From: Sipunculus nudus
Lineage: Eukaryota; Annelida; Sipuncula; Golfingiida; Sipunculidae
NCBI GenBank assembly: GCA_026874595.1
Contig: CM049315.1
Span: 71,655,416-71,719,415, forward strand
Length of the DNA: 64,000 bases
Direction: 5' to 3'
This document shows positions 48,300 through 59,100 of the stretch, in pieces (positions within the stretch are counted from its first letter, which is position 1; each line of letters opens with the position of its first letter). The translations under genes were made by a program, and so were the position numbers. Under the pieces are notes generated by a model, which was given only the letters and a program-made list of their open reading frames with translations, did no database searches and was not told the DNA's origin.

Positions 48300-48591
48300 G
48301 TTTACAAGTAAATTTGTGTTTGAAAGCATTTACTTTGATCAAAAGGTTGCTGCTAGACAGTCTACTTTGAATGATATGGTCAAATCAAAGGTGGTTTCTA
48401 CCATGATTGCTAAAAAGATAGCGACTAGTGGTCTGTGCTTGAGTCATTTGAAACTTGCTTTCAAAAGGGTGGGTAAAAATGGAATAGAATTACTCTTTAA
48501 AGAGCCCAATGCTGCTAAGGAACAGGCTCGTGTAACCCCTCTGGTCAGAATTGCCAGCAGTGTCGCTGAATATCTGAGTAAAATAGATTAG
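48300..48591 (+). pseudogene. C-terminal exon of the Mutator-like/exonuclease gene
   Basis: An open frame reads KFVFESIYFDQKVAARQSTL, then MVKSKVVSTMIAKKIATSGL and HLKLAFKRVGKNGIELLFKE, ending SVAEYLSKID before TAG. I know ARQSTL...M..SKV.S..M..KIA.SGL...HLKLA..R.G..GL..LF.EPN as the conserved tail after this exonuclease type. A weak acceptor (TTTACAAG or TAG) lies just before 48304. No break is visible in this exon. The poly-A signal at 48702 fits a true 3' end. I infer one gene with 39468-39651 and 44325-45140, now inactivated in the middle exon. Confidence 0.6.
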
Positions 48592-48701
48592 ATCCTACAG
48601 CTGTTTATGGTGCACAACATCGCCTGTCCATAATGGGCAAATGCCCATATTGCTGTTTGAGGTGCCATCTAGATACAGATGTGTGGTCTGCTCTTTGTTT
48701 T

Positions 48702-48707
48702 AATAAA
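48702..48707 (+). terminator. Poly-A signal AATAAA after the terminal exon
   Basis: AATAAA lies about 110 bp after the stop codon of the 48300-48591 exon. A GATTATGTAGATTGTTCAAC direct repeat follows (the phrase occurs twice within 50 bp). It is consistent with a eukaryotic transcript end. Confidence 0.5.
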
Positions 48708-48759
48708 ACTTGATTATGTAGATTGTTCAACAAAACTTGATTATGTAGATTGTTCAACA

Positions 48760-49440
48760 ATGTTATTTCAAGATTTCATTTCATCATGCTAAGATAAACT
48801 ACTTTTATAGATATATGCATCATTTTTATGCAACTTTTTTCATATTCTTGAAATACAGAAACTAGTGTTTGACTGTTAAGATCTGTGGTGACCCCATATT
48901 TTTTTGGTGATAATTTATCATATAGTATAAGTGATTCATAGGCCAAAGTAAAATAAGTAATCAAATTTAGATTTTTTAAATTTTAATAATTATTAATTCC
49001 TGCAGAGGAGTAATATATTCTGGTCATTTCCGCCAGGTATTTATTTTTATTATATATGAATTTTGACAATATATCTTTATGTTTTTGTAATAAAATCTCT
49101 TTATTTCATCAAAAAATGATGTTGCTGGCTTCTTTTATTAATAAAAGTTTCAGATAACACTTTATTGCAATATATGGCTAGATAGCTTATCATATTCTTT
49201 AACCGAATTTTCTTCAGTCTTCCATAAAAGCCAGTTGACCACCTTCCTGTTTACTGGTCTTATCTTACCAAAATGCATGGTGACCACCCTTGGTCAGTTT
49301 GATTTCCAACATGAATCAACCTTAAGCACAAAGTGTACAAGTTTCAGTTGATTATCAATTCCAGAAATGACAGAAGCACTTACCTTTAAGGCTGGTACAG
49401 CAGATAATTACCAGCACAACTATAGTTGAAAATCAGAAAG
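48760..49440. other. AT-rich spacer without recognised features
   Basis: No domain, no repeat partner, and no strong RNA-gene signal was seen between the terminal exon and the next Gypsy fossil. Confidence 0.45.
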
Positions 49441-51970
49441 TACTTCTAGCAAAGCCCAAGGGATATTGCTTGGTGGAAACCCTGCGGACTTATGAGGCTG
49501 CTACTGCTCATTTCAAGCAGCTCCATGAAATGGAGTCGCCTCCATCTACTGTTGTTCTTCATATGAAATCTGAACCAACCAGATCCAAAAAATGCTGTGT
49601 TTATTGTGGTGGATACCACAAATCTAGGCAGAGAGATAAATGCCCAGTATACAGAACCACATGTCATGCCTGCCAGAAAAATGCTGTGCTCTACAAATCT
49701 GCTTAGACCCACAACATCTTAATCAAGCGCCCATGTGGTCATACCACAAAATCCCTACAGTAGAGGAACTGACGTACAAATTCAGTGATGCAAAGTATTT
49801 TAGCAAACTAGATGCACCATCTTGCTACTGGTCCATCCACTTGGATCCAGAATCACAACTGCTAACCACATTCCAAATGCCTTTCGGCTTGTATTTTTTC
49901 AACAGATTACCCTTCGGCCTGACTGTGTCACAGGACATTTTTTAGCAAAGAATGGATTGTATTTTAGACCAGTGCAGGAATATCAACAATGTTTTGGTTT
50001 ATGGCAGCACAGAGAGGGAACTAGATAGCAATTTTCATCAATTCATGCATGTCATTTGACAAAATGGTCTTGCGTTCAACTCAGACAATCACAAATTTGC
50101 CATAAAACAGTCAAGTATCACATCTTTGTCATGGTTTACAGTGCTGATGGGGTAAAGCCTCATCCTGACAGAGCTGAGGATATTGTGAACATGCCAATGC
50201 CAACAAACAAAATACAGCTACAGGAGTAGCTCGGGATGGTGACATATTTATCCCCATACATCCAGAACTTGAAAAAAATTGCAGCAACACTGCGTGACCT
50301 GCTCAAGGACAGTTCAGAATTTATTTTGGATGCTCACCACCACCAGCAATGTTTTGATGCTCTGTAGGACCTTATCACTAAAGAAATAACATTGCAGTAC
50401 TTTGATGTGAATAAGATGCCAGTATTACATTTTGATGCAAGTACCCGTGGAATTGGTGCAGCTTTGGTACAGGACAATAAGCCGATAGCCTACGCATCAA
50501 GGAGTCAAAGAGTCAACTGCTGAAAAAACTAGAATATCAGCAGAAGCTGACAAAAGCCCTCAGCCAAAAGAACAGTGTTTAGAGGTGGTAACAGTAACAA
50601 GTGCTAAATATCTGTTTTCACATGGATGTATATCTGTACATGTCTCAGTTATAAATTTAAAATGGAGAGGTATGTACCATGATTCATAACAATCCACCAA
50701 ATGCTTCGTGAAAAATAAGCTTCTAAGTTTTATTCTATTATAAGCTCTGTGACCTTGAAAAGTAGGTCAAGGTCACCCATCTTTGAACATGAACGAGATT
50801 TTTGTCGATATACATCTTCACCAAAGAAATAAAATTCCTTTTGTGAATCCTTTTAGAGATATCCCGCTCACAAGGCCAAAGTTGAAAAATCCAAGAAAAA
50901 TAAAAAAAAAATCAGAAATTGCAGGTGGCACCCCCAAACTTGTGCAGCAGTTACAGACCATCAGTCCCTATGATCATAGTAAGAATTGTGAAAATCCATC
51001 CAATGGTTCCTGAGAAATAAGCTTCTAAATGTTTTTTCTATTATCAGCTCTAAAACATAGAAAAATAGGTCAAGGTCAGCCATCTTCGAACTTGACAGAG
51101 ATTTTGTCAATATACATCTTCACCGAAAAAATAAAAATCTTACGGTGAATCCTTTTCGAGATATCCTGCTCACAAGCCCAAAGTTGAAAAATCCGATAAA
51201 AATTCATTAAAAATCGGAAATTGTAGGTGGCGCCACCAAACTTGTATAGCAGGTACAGACTATCAGTCCCAATAATCAAAGTAAGTTTTGTGAAAATCCA
51301 TCAAATGGTTCCTGAGTAATAAGCATCTAAGTGTTTTTCTATGATCAGCTCTAAAATGTAGAAAAATAGGACAAGGTCACCCATCTTCGAACTTGACCAA
51401 GATTTTGTCGATATACATCTTAACCGAGGAAATAAAATTCTGACGGTGAATCCTTTTCAAAATATCCTGCTCACAAGGTAAAAGTTAACAGACGCCGGAC
51501 GGACGGACGGACAGCTTGGGTGACGACAATAGCCCATCAGCCTAAGGGCTGAGGGCTAAAAACTATGTGTGCATCGAGAGGGAGCTACTCGCAATTGTTT
51601 TTGGCATACAAATCTTTCACACATATTTGTTCAGCAGGAAATTTGTGGTGCTAACTGACAACAAATCTTTGGAGATCACACATATTTGTTTGCCAGGAAA
51701 TTTGTGGTGCTAACTGACAATCAATTTTTGGAGATGATATATCGCAAACCGCTGACCTGTGCATCTCCAAGACTCCAAAGAATGATTCTGAAAAAATACA
51801 AGACTATTACTTTGACCTGCAATACAGACCAGGCACTGAAATAACACTTGCAGATACACTGTCAAGTTTGCCAGACACTTGCATATCTGAGCATATATCT
51901 GACATTGGCATAGACCTGATAAGTTATCGCAAACAATAACAACTGCCAGTTCTCCCGAGGTCAAAAAAAA
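49441..51970 (+). mobile_element. Ty3/Gypsy retrotransposon fossil (second copy), interrupted
   Basis: Parts in order: a Gag/protease-side Cys-rich region (CCVYCGGYHKSR, about 49593; CPVYRTTCHACQK), reverse transcriptase (DAKYFSKLDAPSCYWSIHLD, about 49787; MPFGLYFFNRLPFGLT, about 49877), and the start of RNase H (PVLHFDASTRGIGAALVQDN, about 50418). An inserted repeat module follows (50532-51557). RNase H then resumes (ELLAIVFGIQIFHTYLFSRK, about 51586), followed by the YRPGTEITLADTLS end segment (about 51823). No integrase is seen; the copy stops at a 16-G run (51975-51990). It is broken in many places and of a different Gypsy lineage from the copy at 1-6 kb. Confidence 0.85.
50532..51557. 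mobile_element. 1-kb repeat module inserted into the Gypsy RNase H region
   Basis: The module is flanked by an 8-bp direct repeat AAAAACTA (50524-50531 and 51558-51565). It begins GAATATCAGCAGAAGCTGAC and ends ...GGCTGAGGGCT. GCCCTCAGCC near the start and GGCTGAGGGC at the end are inverted. Inside are tandem units of about 290 bp with AAGTAGGTCAAGGTCACCCA, ATATCCCGCTCACAAGGC and GGTTCCTGAGAAATAAGCTT, one GGTGGCGCCACC (51227-51238), and a GGACGGACGGACGGACAG tail (about 51497). The second copy is 60152-61188. No protein is coded. The class is unknown; it behaves like a mobile, non-autonomous element. Confidence 0.7.
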
Positions 51971-52411
51971 TATTGGGGGGGGGGGGGGGGATCTCGATCA
52001 AACAAGACTTGGTCAGCCATATATAGTGAATGTAAACAATATTCACCTCATTCATTTTCGGATTACCAAACAGTACGGCACATCTAGATTGGATTTTGAA
52101 ATACGGACAAGTTTATTGCATCAGAATACATCACTATCTGATGGGTGCTCTACAAGGAAACAATAGGTTGGTCAAATTCATTTGCGCCACGGCTCGTTTC
52201 CCTTTCTATTTAACTTAACAAGTAATGTAGTTTCGTGCCCCTTCTAGTACCTGGTCTAGCATGCTCGTTTGTTAGCGGATCTGCAAAAATCACTCTTCTT
52301 GCTGGCGGCTCATTTTTGTTCTTTTTCTAGTCCTGAAGGCTCAATTTTTCTTCAATTTGCTAAGTGGTACATTGCACATTATTTGCTCCGTTTTGGGTAA
52401 ATTTATAAGAC

Positions 52412-52945
52412 AATGGGGTCCAATGAAATTGTAGCGATTCTTGGAGACTCTCAAATGAGGAGATTATGCGATGCCATATCATCACACAAAATGACCATGA
52501 AATCAAATATGGGGTTTTCAAAGTGTGTTGTCCACATTCACGGGACCGGGGGCAGGACAGTTACTAAGGTTTAAATGGCAGACTTGGGTCATGTTTGGCG
52601 GGAGAAACCTCATTTGGTAATCCTACATGTATGTGGTAATGATCTATCGGCCTTTGACAAAACGGGCAGACCAGAGGTAGTGGGCGACGAACTTTTGATG
52701 CTAACTGAATAGCTACACATTAGAATAGGAGAGCAGAAAGTCCAAGTACTGGCTCTTATGCCCAGATACCACCCATTTTGTGGGTGTGATTATATACCCA
52801 CCAAAATGTAACTCCATTAAGTGACACGTCTTATGCCAAATTGTGGCAGCACAAGTTTAAGTTGGGTCAGCATATATTCTCATTAGATGGGGTACACTTG
52901 AATGACAGGGAACTTAAATTATGGTACAAATCCATTAAGGTTTGT
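52412..52945 (+). pseudogene. SGNH-hydrolase-like region at the head of the DIRS-like fossil
   Basis: From ATG 52412 the frame reads MGSNEIVAILGDSQMRRLCD, a good block I (G-D-S nucleophile motif), then GTGGRTV (block II-like Gly). About 52600-52640 reads KPHLVILHVCGNDLSAF (G-x-N-D block). It is broken in several places. SGNH domains occur in some Ngaro-type elements and in ORF1 of some LINEs (from memory), so I assign it to the element. Placement before Gag is unusual as far as I know, and it could instead be the tail of a neighbouring copy. Confidence 0.5.
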
Positions 52946-55900
52946 ATCATCAATGCACTGGGGATGTAAATATTGTTTTAACATGGGTCCCAGTGATGCT
53001 TCACTGCAGTTCCTCCAAACTGGTTGCCTGTCATTTTCTTTTTGTATATTTCATCTGCTGCTACCAGGTACTGTTGATTCATGAACTCTGCCATAGGCTA
53101 TGCATATGTTGCTGCAACATTTTATTAAATTGGTCAGTTGCCCTTCACATGTCGCCTGCCTTCGTGGTGCCCTGCCCAGGAGGAGTAAGTACACTGAGTG
53201 TTGCAGTCCACCCCCCCCCCCCATCCATACATGCACCATTCATTGCTTATTTTCAATTTCATCATGAATTTATCAGTAATTCTTGGATATTCCTAAAGAG
53301 AAAAAAATAATATCTGTATTATGTAACACAATTGATTCAGAGTTCATATACCCCCCCACACTTCCTCTATGTACTATGCTCCTGGTTGCCTTAGCATTGT
53401 AGAGCTTATAGCCTTGCACAGCTCACAAGTTGCCACTTTTTGCCATGTGACCTTTATGCATTGACCTGCCATGTGTTCTACACGTTGCCTGCTGGCATAT
53501 TTGTGTTGATATTCTAAAATGAAATATGCCTTACAATGTTATAAAAATATTATCTGCCCATTTTTGTGCTTCATGATGCAGGCTACACAAACACTCTGGT
53601 AGATATATTTTATAATTTTGGCCAAAGTAGCAACTTTTGGGCATAAGTTAATTGTGCTGAAGCCATACTTTTTCCAGTAAAAACGGCTTATGCTAGGATT
53701 TGATCCTACATTTCTGCCCTGTTAATTCCTTATTCCAGATGTCATCAGACCATGGAAACCAACGCAACATTTTGTGGAAGAGCTGTCAGCTCAGGCTACT
53801 GCTAGACCACCCATACGTTGAGGTTACTCAACTGGGCACCCTTCAGAAAGGAGAAAGTCCAGAGCTGCAGCAAACCAACCACCTACTTCAAATGGGGACA
53901 ACCCAGTACCCCCCACCCGAGCGCCAGTCTCCCTATCGCTGTCACACTTCATGCCTCCAGCATCAGCTGCACGTCCGGTCGAATCCTTAATAGAAGAAGA
54001 AGCCAAAAGGATGCAGGCGGTACTCAATCGGCTTATGCCAGTTATGGACACTTGACTTAAGGTGATGCTGGACAAACACTTGGGACAACACCCAATTCAT
54101 CAGGCAGAACAAAGGACGGGGCAAACAAATAATGCTGTGAACCCCCCAGCAACACAGGCTTTTGTGGGGCAGGCAGCTTCAGAGATTACAGGTAATGCCA
54201 ATGCTTCACTCCCAAACATACCCATTGCTGCGCCTTCAGTTTGGCCTTTCAGCAACAAAAGTAATAAGATTCAGCAACCAACGCAGCCCATTAGCCCTTA
54301 TGTAACGCAGAACATTCCCCTGCCACTAAGTAATGGTGTGTCCATCGAAAATCAAAGAGGCAATATGGGCTGATAAATTTGTGGAAATGAGTGCTTTAGC
54401 TGCCAATCCAGCCCCTAAGTCCTATACACTAAGAGCTGACCAGGAAGCAGGTCTACAGTGGGCACCAGAGGCTAATAAACAGTTGACTTTTGGAGCATAG
54501 GCGAACGCATTCAATGTGTACATGGCTGTGTATTGTCAAAAATTCCAAACGCAAGCCCCAAACTTATGCAAATACTAAAGCACTGTTCGTGGTTTGTTTG
54601 AGATGGGTGCCGATTGGTGGTCTTACGACATAAAATTTCAGAGAGCCAGAGAAACATATGTGTGTCCCTGGGAAATGCAGCATACCAAGCTCTTTGTTAC
54701 GGCCATAACCAGTGCACTTAAAAACACAAGGCAGCCCTTTCCCCAGCAGCAGAAAACCCAATATCTGAAGAAGGTTTAACAGGGGTCAGTCCTGCCAGGG
54801 CTGCCAGTATCACCACATCTGCTCTCTGTGTAAAGGGTACAACGCAAGGACAAAATGTGGGGCATCACAGCAGCCAAAGAATCAGCAAGGCTATAACAAC
54901 AGACAAGGTTCTGCGCAACCTCCAAGATAAAACCAGCCAGCAGCCACTCCCCTTTACAAACTTTTGGTGGACAGTGGATATGACAAATGCAAAATTAAGT
55001 ATTTAGTAACAGGTTTTTTGGAAGGTTTTGATATTGGTTTTGAAGGGTTGTGCAATGACAGAACACCCAAAAATTTAAAGTCTAGTTTGGAAAATCCAGG
55101 CATAAGTCAGCCAGAAAATTGAGAAAGAACTTGAGCTAGGCAGGGTCAGTGGTCCATTTAGTAAGCCACCTTTCTCCCCTTTTACCTGCTCACCACATGC
55201 CCTGGTTCCAAAAAAGGAGCAGGGTAAATTTAGATTAATCCACCACCTATTTTTTCCCTCAGGCTGTTCTGTCAATGATGGTATCCCCCAACAAGCATCC
55301 TTTATGTCATACTCCTCAGTAGAAGATGCAATTAATACTATTCTTGAATTTGGACTGAATGTACATGTAGCAAAAGCAGCTATCCAGTCTGTGTTCAGGT
55401 TATTGCCGGTTAAACCTAGCCTTTACAAACTCCTCAGTTTTACCTGGAACAATTTATTTTTCCATGACAAATGTCTACCCATGGGGTGTTCATCATCATG
55501 CAGATTGTTTGAACAATTTAGTACAGCAATTCACCACTTAGTCAGAGCTTGAAATCCTCAAGGTCAGGTGGTTCATTTTTCAGCCAACCGCCGCCACCGC
55601 TGTGTAGGTGTCCGGAGAACTTCTCCGTAACCACTGGGGGGAATTTTACGAAAACCTGGGATTTTGTTCGGGTCACATGTGAATGGCTGCACCCTTTACA
55701 TATATCATGCAGTTCACTTTCATACAGCCGCCTGGTTTATTTTTCTTCGGATTTTACTCTCTTATTTACTTAGTCCTTAGCAGGGGTATGGGGGTGGCAG
55801 CCCCCATTATATTCATATTAATTGTATCCACCAAAACAAAGTTTTAAGGATATTATGTTTTTGGATCAGGTACCCCCGCCACGCGCGCCGCCGTATCCGT

Positions 55901-56333
55901 TTCCGGAGAACTCCTCTCAGACTACTGGACAGATTTTTCTGAAAATTACACCAATTATTGGGTCACATGTGAACTGGTGCCTTACCATTCGGTGTTAACC
56001 TCTGACCTTTCCTCTCCCCAGTGTGTCCATCTGTGCGTCTTTCTTGACACATCATAGGGGCACACACTGATGACGGCACAAAATGTTCGCCAGAAAAAGC
56101 AAGAAAAAGAAAGCCTGGAACAGAACTGAAGAAAGAAAAGAGAAAGGTAAACAAAAAAATTAACAGCAGCAAAATCATCTGATTGTGTGAGTAGAAGAGA
56201 TAGTGAAACTTCATGTACATACAGCCACGGCAGCTATCAGCGAAACCAAAATGAGATATTTGTGGACTTGGATTCATTAACCTAAACAAAGCTTGTGAGA
56301 AAAATACTAATCTGCAAAGATGTAACAATACAA

Positions 56334-57070
56334 TAGTCATTTGACAATGAATTGATTGTTGAGAGCCGTGATTGTGCAATATGCAATGACAGCATGAAAT
56401 TGGTCAGTGTAGCAGAAGACTACAGCAGTGATTTGTTGAGATGGCGCTGCCAAAAAAAAGCAGCCTCGACATAACCAGAAATTATCAATAAGACTTGATT
56501 CATGGTTCCACCAGTCGAATCACACTCAAGAGGAGATATTACAACTCACATATTTGTGGACTATGAGTTTATCGCAACAGCAAATTCTGAGAGAGCTGGA
56601 GTGCAGTTGGAAAACCGTTGTTGATTGGTGTTCTTTTGCATGTGAAGTGTGCAAGGAAAATCTCATCAGGGACTCAGAGAGTGGCAGTAAAATTGGTGGA
56701 CATGGTGTGATAGTAGAAATCGATGAGTCAAAATTTTCAAAACGAAAATATCATCGTGGACATGCAGTGACAGGGGGGTGGGTGTTTGGAGGATGTGAGA
56801 GAGATGAAAAATTGAAAGTTTCCATGTTTGCCATACAGAATGCAAGAAACTCTAATACCATTAATACTCAAACATATTGCAAAGGGCTCCATAATTATAT
56901 TGGATTGTTCGGCTGCATACAAATGTGTAGGTGAGCACGGTTATACCCATCAAACTGTAAAACATTCCTAAAACTTAAGATATCCTGAAACTGGCAAGCA
57001 TTCAAACTCTATCGAAGGCACTTGGCAAAAAGTGAAGCATGGCCAAAGTATGCCTGGGCTTGGCGTTTAG
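56334..57070 (+). pseudogene. Merlin-type (IS1016/ISXO2-like) DDE transposase, damaged
   Basis: An N-terminal zinc-ribbon-like part (CAICNDSMKLV ... RWRCQKK, about 56371-56460) is followed, after a frame change near an A8 run, by HTQEEILQLTYLWTMSLSQQ (helical region). The catalytic part has the first Asp in VEIDESKFSKRKYHRGHAVT (56710-56770; the Asp is codon 57 of the frame starting at 56554) and then GGWVFGG. In a shifted frame, IIILDCSAAYKCVGEHGYTH carries the second Asp (about 56891), and KHSNSIEGTWQKVKHG carries the Glu (about 56998). All three DDE residues can be read, but there are at least two frameshifts and a TAA near 56968, so the gene is dead. D-E-S-K-F...H.VEG.WVFGG...IEGTW is diagnostic of the family. 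Confidence 0.85.
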
Positions 57071-57529
57071 AGTGCCCATCTGCAAAGTTATATATCTGTG
57101 TTTCTATGGAAACAACAGAACGTACAGAAGAATGTTTGTTGAATTCCTGAAGTAGGCACAATCTATATATAATGGGTCGTGTGGGAAATCATCATGTAAA
57201 TACTGTTAAAATTGTTAGACCCGGATTTTAGATAAGAAAATTTAGTTAAGGTAAGTGAAATATTATGTTGATTATTATTTGATTATTATAAATGCACTTA
57301 TGTGGGCAGAAATGAGACAGTAAGAGAAACAGTTTGGAAGGACAAAATAAAATGAGATTTCACAAATAATAAATATATGACATAAAACTGAAATGAATTT
57401 AACGGGGGCTGCCACCCCAACATCCCCCTAAAGACAGTAAATGAAACAATTTGAGTAGGAGGAAATAAAAATGAGAGTAAACAAATGGTAAATATAAGAT
57501 ATAAAACTTGAATAATGGTAGTCGACAAG

Positions 57530-58080
57530 TGACTATGTGTACCCGCCAAAATCAGAGTAGACCGGTTGAAGTGATGCACGGATTGAGTGGCAAGGGGAAA
57601 TAAGAGTTAGATGTGTTACATATTAGCATGGATGTCTGTCATGTAAACATGATTGTAGGTGGCGCCACCTGTTATTTGAACAGAAAACTATCTAAGATGT
57701 ATACACATGGAAAATTTCAGGTATGATAAAGAGCTATGTGAGATCTTAACATATGCAAATTTTCAGGAAGAAACATAAAACAAGTCCAGAGATAAAAGCA
57801 TAGATGTCTGCAGCGTGAATGTGAATGTAGGTGGCGCCACCTGTCATAAAATCAAGAAAGCTATCCAGGATGTATATGCATGCTGAATTTCAGGTGAATT
57901 AGTCAAACCACTGCAGAGATATGAGTGATTTTTACCCAAGGCAGACGAACAGATGGACGCTGTGCAAAAATGGTTGTAGGTGGCGCCACCATTTTTGTGA
58001 ATGTTATAAAGCTATCCAAGGGCTACATTTGTGGAAAATTGTTTTCCCGATTAGTCAAACGAGTCTGAAGATATGTGGGT
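57530..58080. repeat. GGTGGCGCCACC repeat stretch inside the Merlin element
   Basis: Three half-units carry the perfect palindrome (57658-57669, 57830-57841, 57979-57990). The text is close to the 280-bp units in the MULE, for example CTGTCATAAAATCA, TTTCAGGTGAATTAGTCAAA and CTGCAGAGATATGAGTGATT. The stretch opens with GGTAGTCGACAAGTGACTAT (57511), matching GGTAGTCGACAAGCGACTAC at 31835. The two blocks are therefore copies of one family. Confidence 0.85.
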
Positions 58081-58440
58081 TAATGTGTCAAGAAAGACGC
58101 ACAGATGGACACACTGGAGAGAGGAAAGGTCAGAGGTCAACACTGAATGGTAAGACACCAGTTCACATGTGACCCAATAATTGGTGTAATTTTCAGAAAA
58201 ATCTGTCCAGTAGTCTGAGAGGAGTTCTCCGGAAATGAATACGGCGGCGTTGTGTGGCGGGGGGACCTGGTCCAAAAACATAAAATCCGTAAAACTTTGT
58301 TTTGGTGGATACAATTAATATGAATATAATGGGGGCTGCTGCCCCAACACCCCTGCTAAGGACTAAGTAAATATGAGAGTAAAATCAGAAGACAATACAC
58401 CAGGCGGCTGTATGAAAGTGAACTGCATGATATATGTAAA

Positions 58441-58650
58441 TGAGAGTGTGCCGCGTCGCCCACCTGTTGCACATGGGATCCGCCCCGTGAGTTAGTAGTG
58501 TGACACAGACAATTTGTGTACATATGAGGTGAGCAATGAACATGGTCGCATTCATGAAAGGGCTTGCCGCCGTACTGAGGAGATTGAAATGCATCAAATG
58601 ACATAACATGGCTGTGCAAAGTGAATGAGGTAGATATTGACGTTCATGAC
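58441..58650 (-). other. Short unrecognised Cys/His-rich reading
   Basis: On the minus strand a frame reads SPQYGGKPFHECDHVHCSPH and then NCLCHTTNSRGGSHVQQV. It is rich in Cys and His and unlike the surroundings, but too short to assign. It abuts the right inverted end of the Merlin element. Confidence 0.2.
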
Positions 58651-59100
58651 CTTGTAAAAAGTTGCCTGAATGATGTTAGATATGTGTTAGTCACTTGCCG
58701 ATATGGAGATGTCTGTATGCCCACAGGAAAGGACTTTGACTAGTTTAGTCTCTAATTTCGTATTTCCATCACACTGGCATAGTTATTCCCGTATACAACT
58801 GGACAGTCATGTTAAACGCTCTGTTGGGGTCCATCCTCATCTAATCCTGTCATCAGCTGAGCTCAGTGAATAGTTGGCAGGTTTGAGGCAACATTTGACA
58901 CTCGCTGGCTGTGTGGAACCAGGGAAGATAGGCTTGGAGCTCACCCATACGAGCTGCAAGGAACAGAGGTTACAGGCTGCATTCCTAGAAATGGCATTTT
59001 CAATGTTGCTACTCAAGGAGTTTAAGTCCAAGGTTCTGATCCTGCACTGTAGGTATTATGGTAGGAGAAGTAGCTTGGTAGACCCTCACATTGCTACTTA

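Larger units (their letters stand above)
55695..58440 (+). mobile_element. Merlin DNA transposon with about 355-bp inverted ends
   Basis: 55695-56050 and 58086-58440 are inverted copies, about 95% alike by eye, with outer ends TTTACATATATCATGCAGTT. Between them lies a transposase of the IS1016/ISXO2 type (56334-57070), which defines the Merlin superfamily. The interior right of the gene holds a 115-bp tandem pair (57312 and 57431) and a GGTGGCGCCACC repeat stretch (57530-58080). Merlin normally makes 8-9-bp target duplications, but I could not find one at these ends. The true termini may lie inside at GTATCCACC (55824) / GGTGGATAC (58304). It sits within the DIRS-like fossil and is therefore younger than it. 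Confidence 0.75.
52100..59060 (+). mobile_element. DIRS/Ngaro-like tyrosine-recombinase retroelement fossil
   Basis: Parts in order: an SGNH-hydrolase-like region (52412-52945); a Gag-like region (about 53790-54910) ending in a Cys/His cluster CQGCQYHHICSLCKGYNART (about 54794-54853); and a reverse transcriptase (55121-55552) with GRVSGPFSKPPFSPF, HALVPKKEQGKFRLIHHLFF and KCLPMGCSSSCRLFEQFS, which is DIRS-type and not Gypsy-type. A Merlin DNA transposon and related repeats interrupt it (about 55560-58650). A stretch like the C-terminal catalytic part of a tyrosine recombinase follows (LRQHLTLAGCVEPGKIG, about 58886). RNase H was not seen. The copy is old and broken in many places. Its outer ends are not defined. 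Confidence 0.65.

Noticed and set aside
56554-56934. Prokaryotic IS1595 contamination
   Set aside because: The IS1016/ISXO2-like transposase lies between animal-type inverted repeats with eukaryotic repeats inside, which fits Merlin; nothing bacterial is around it.
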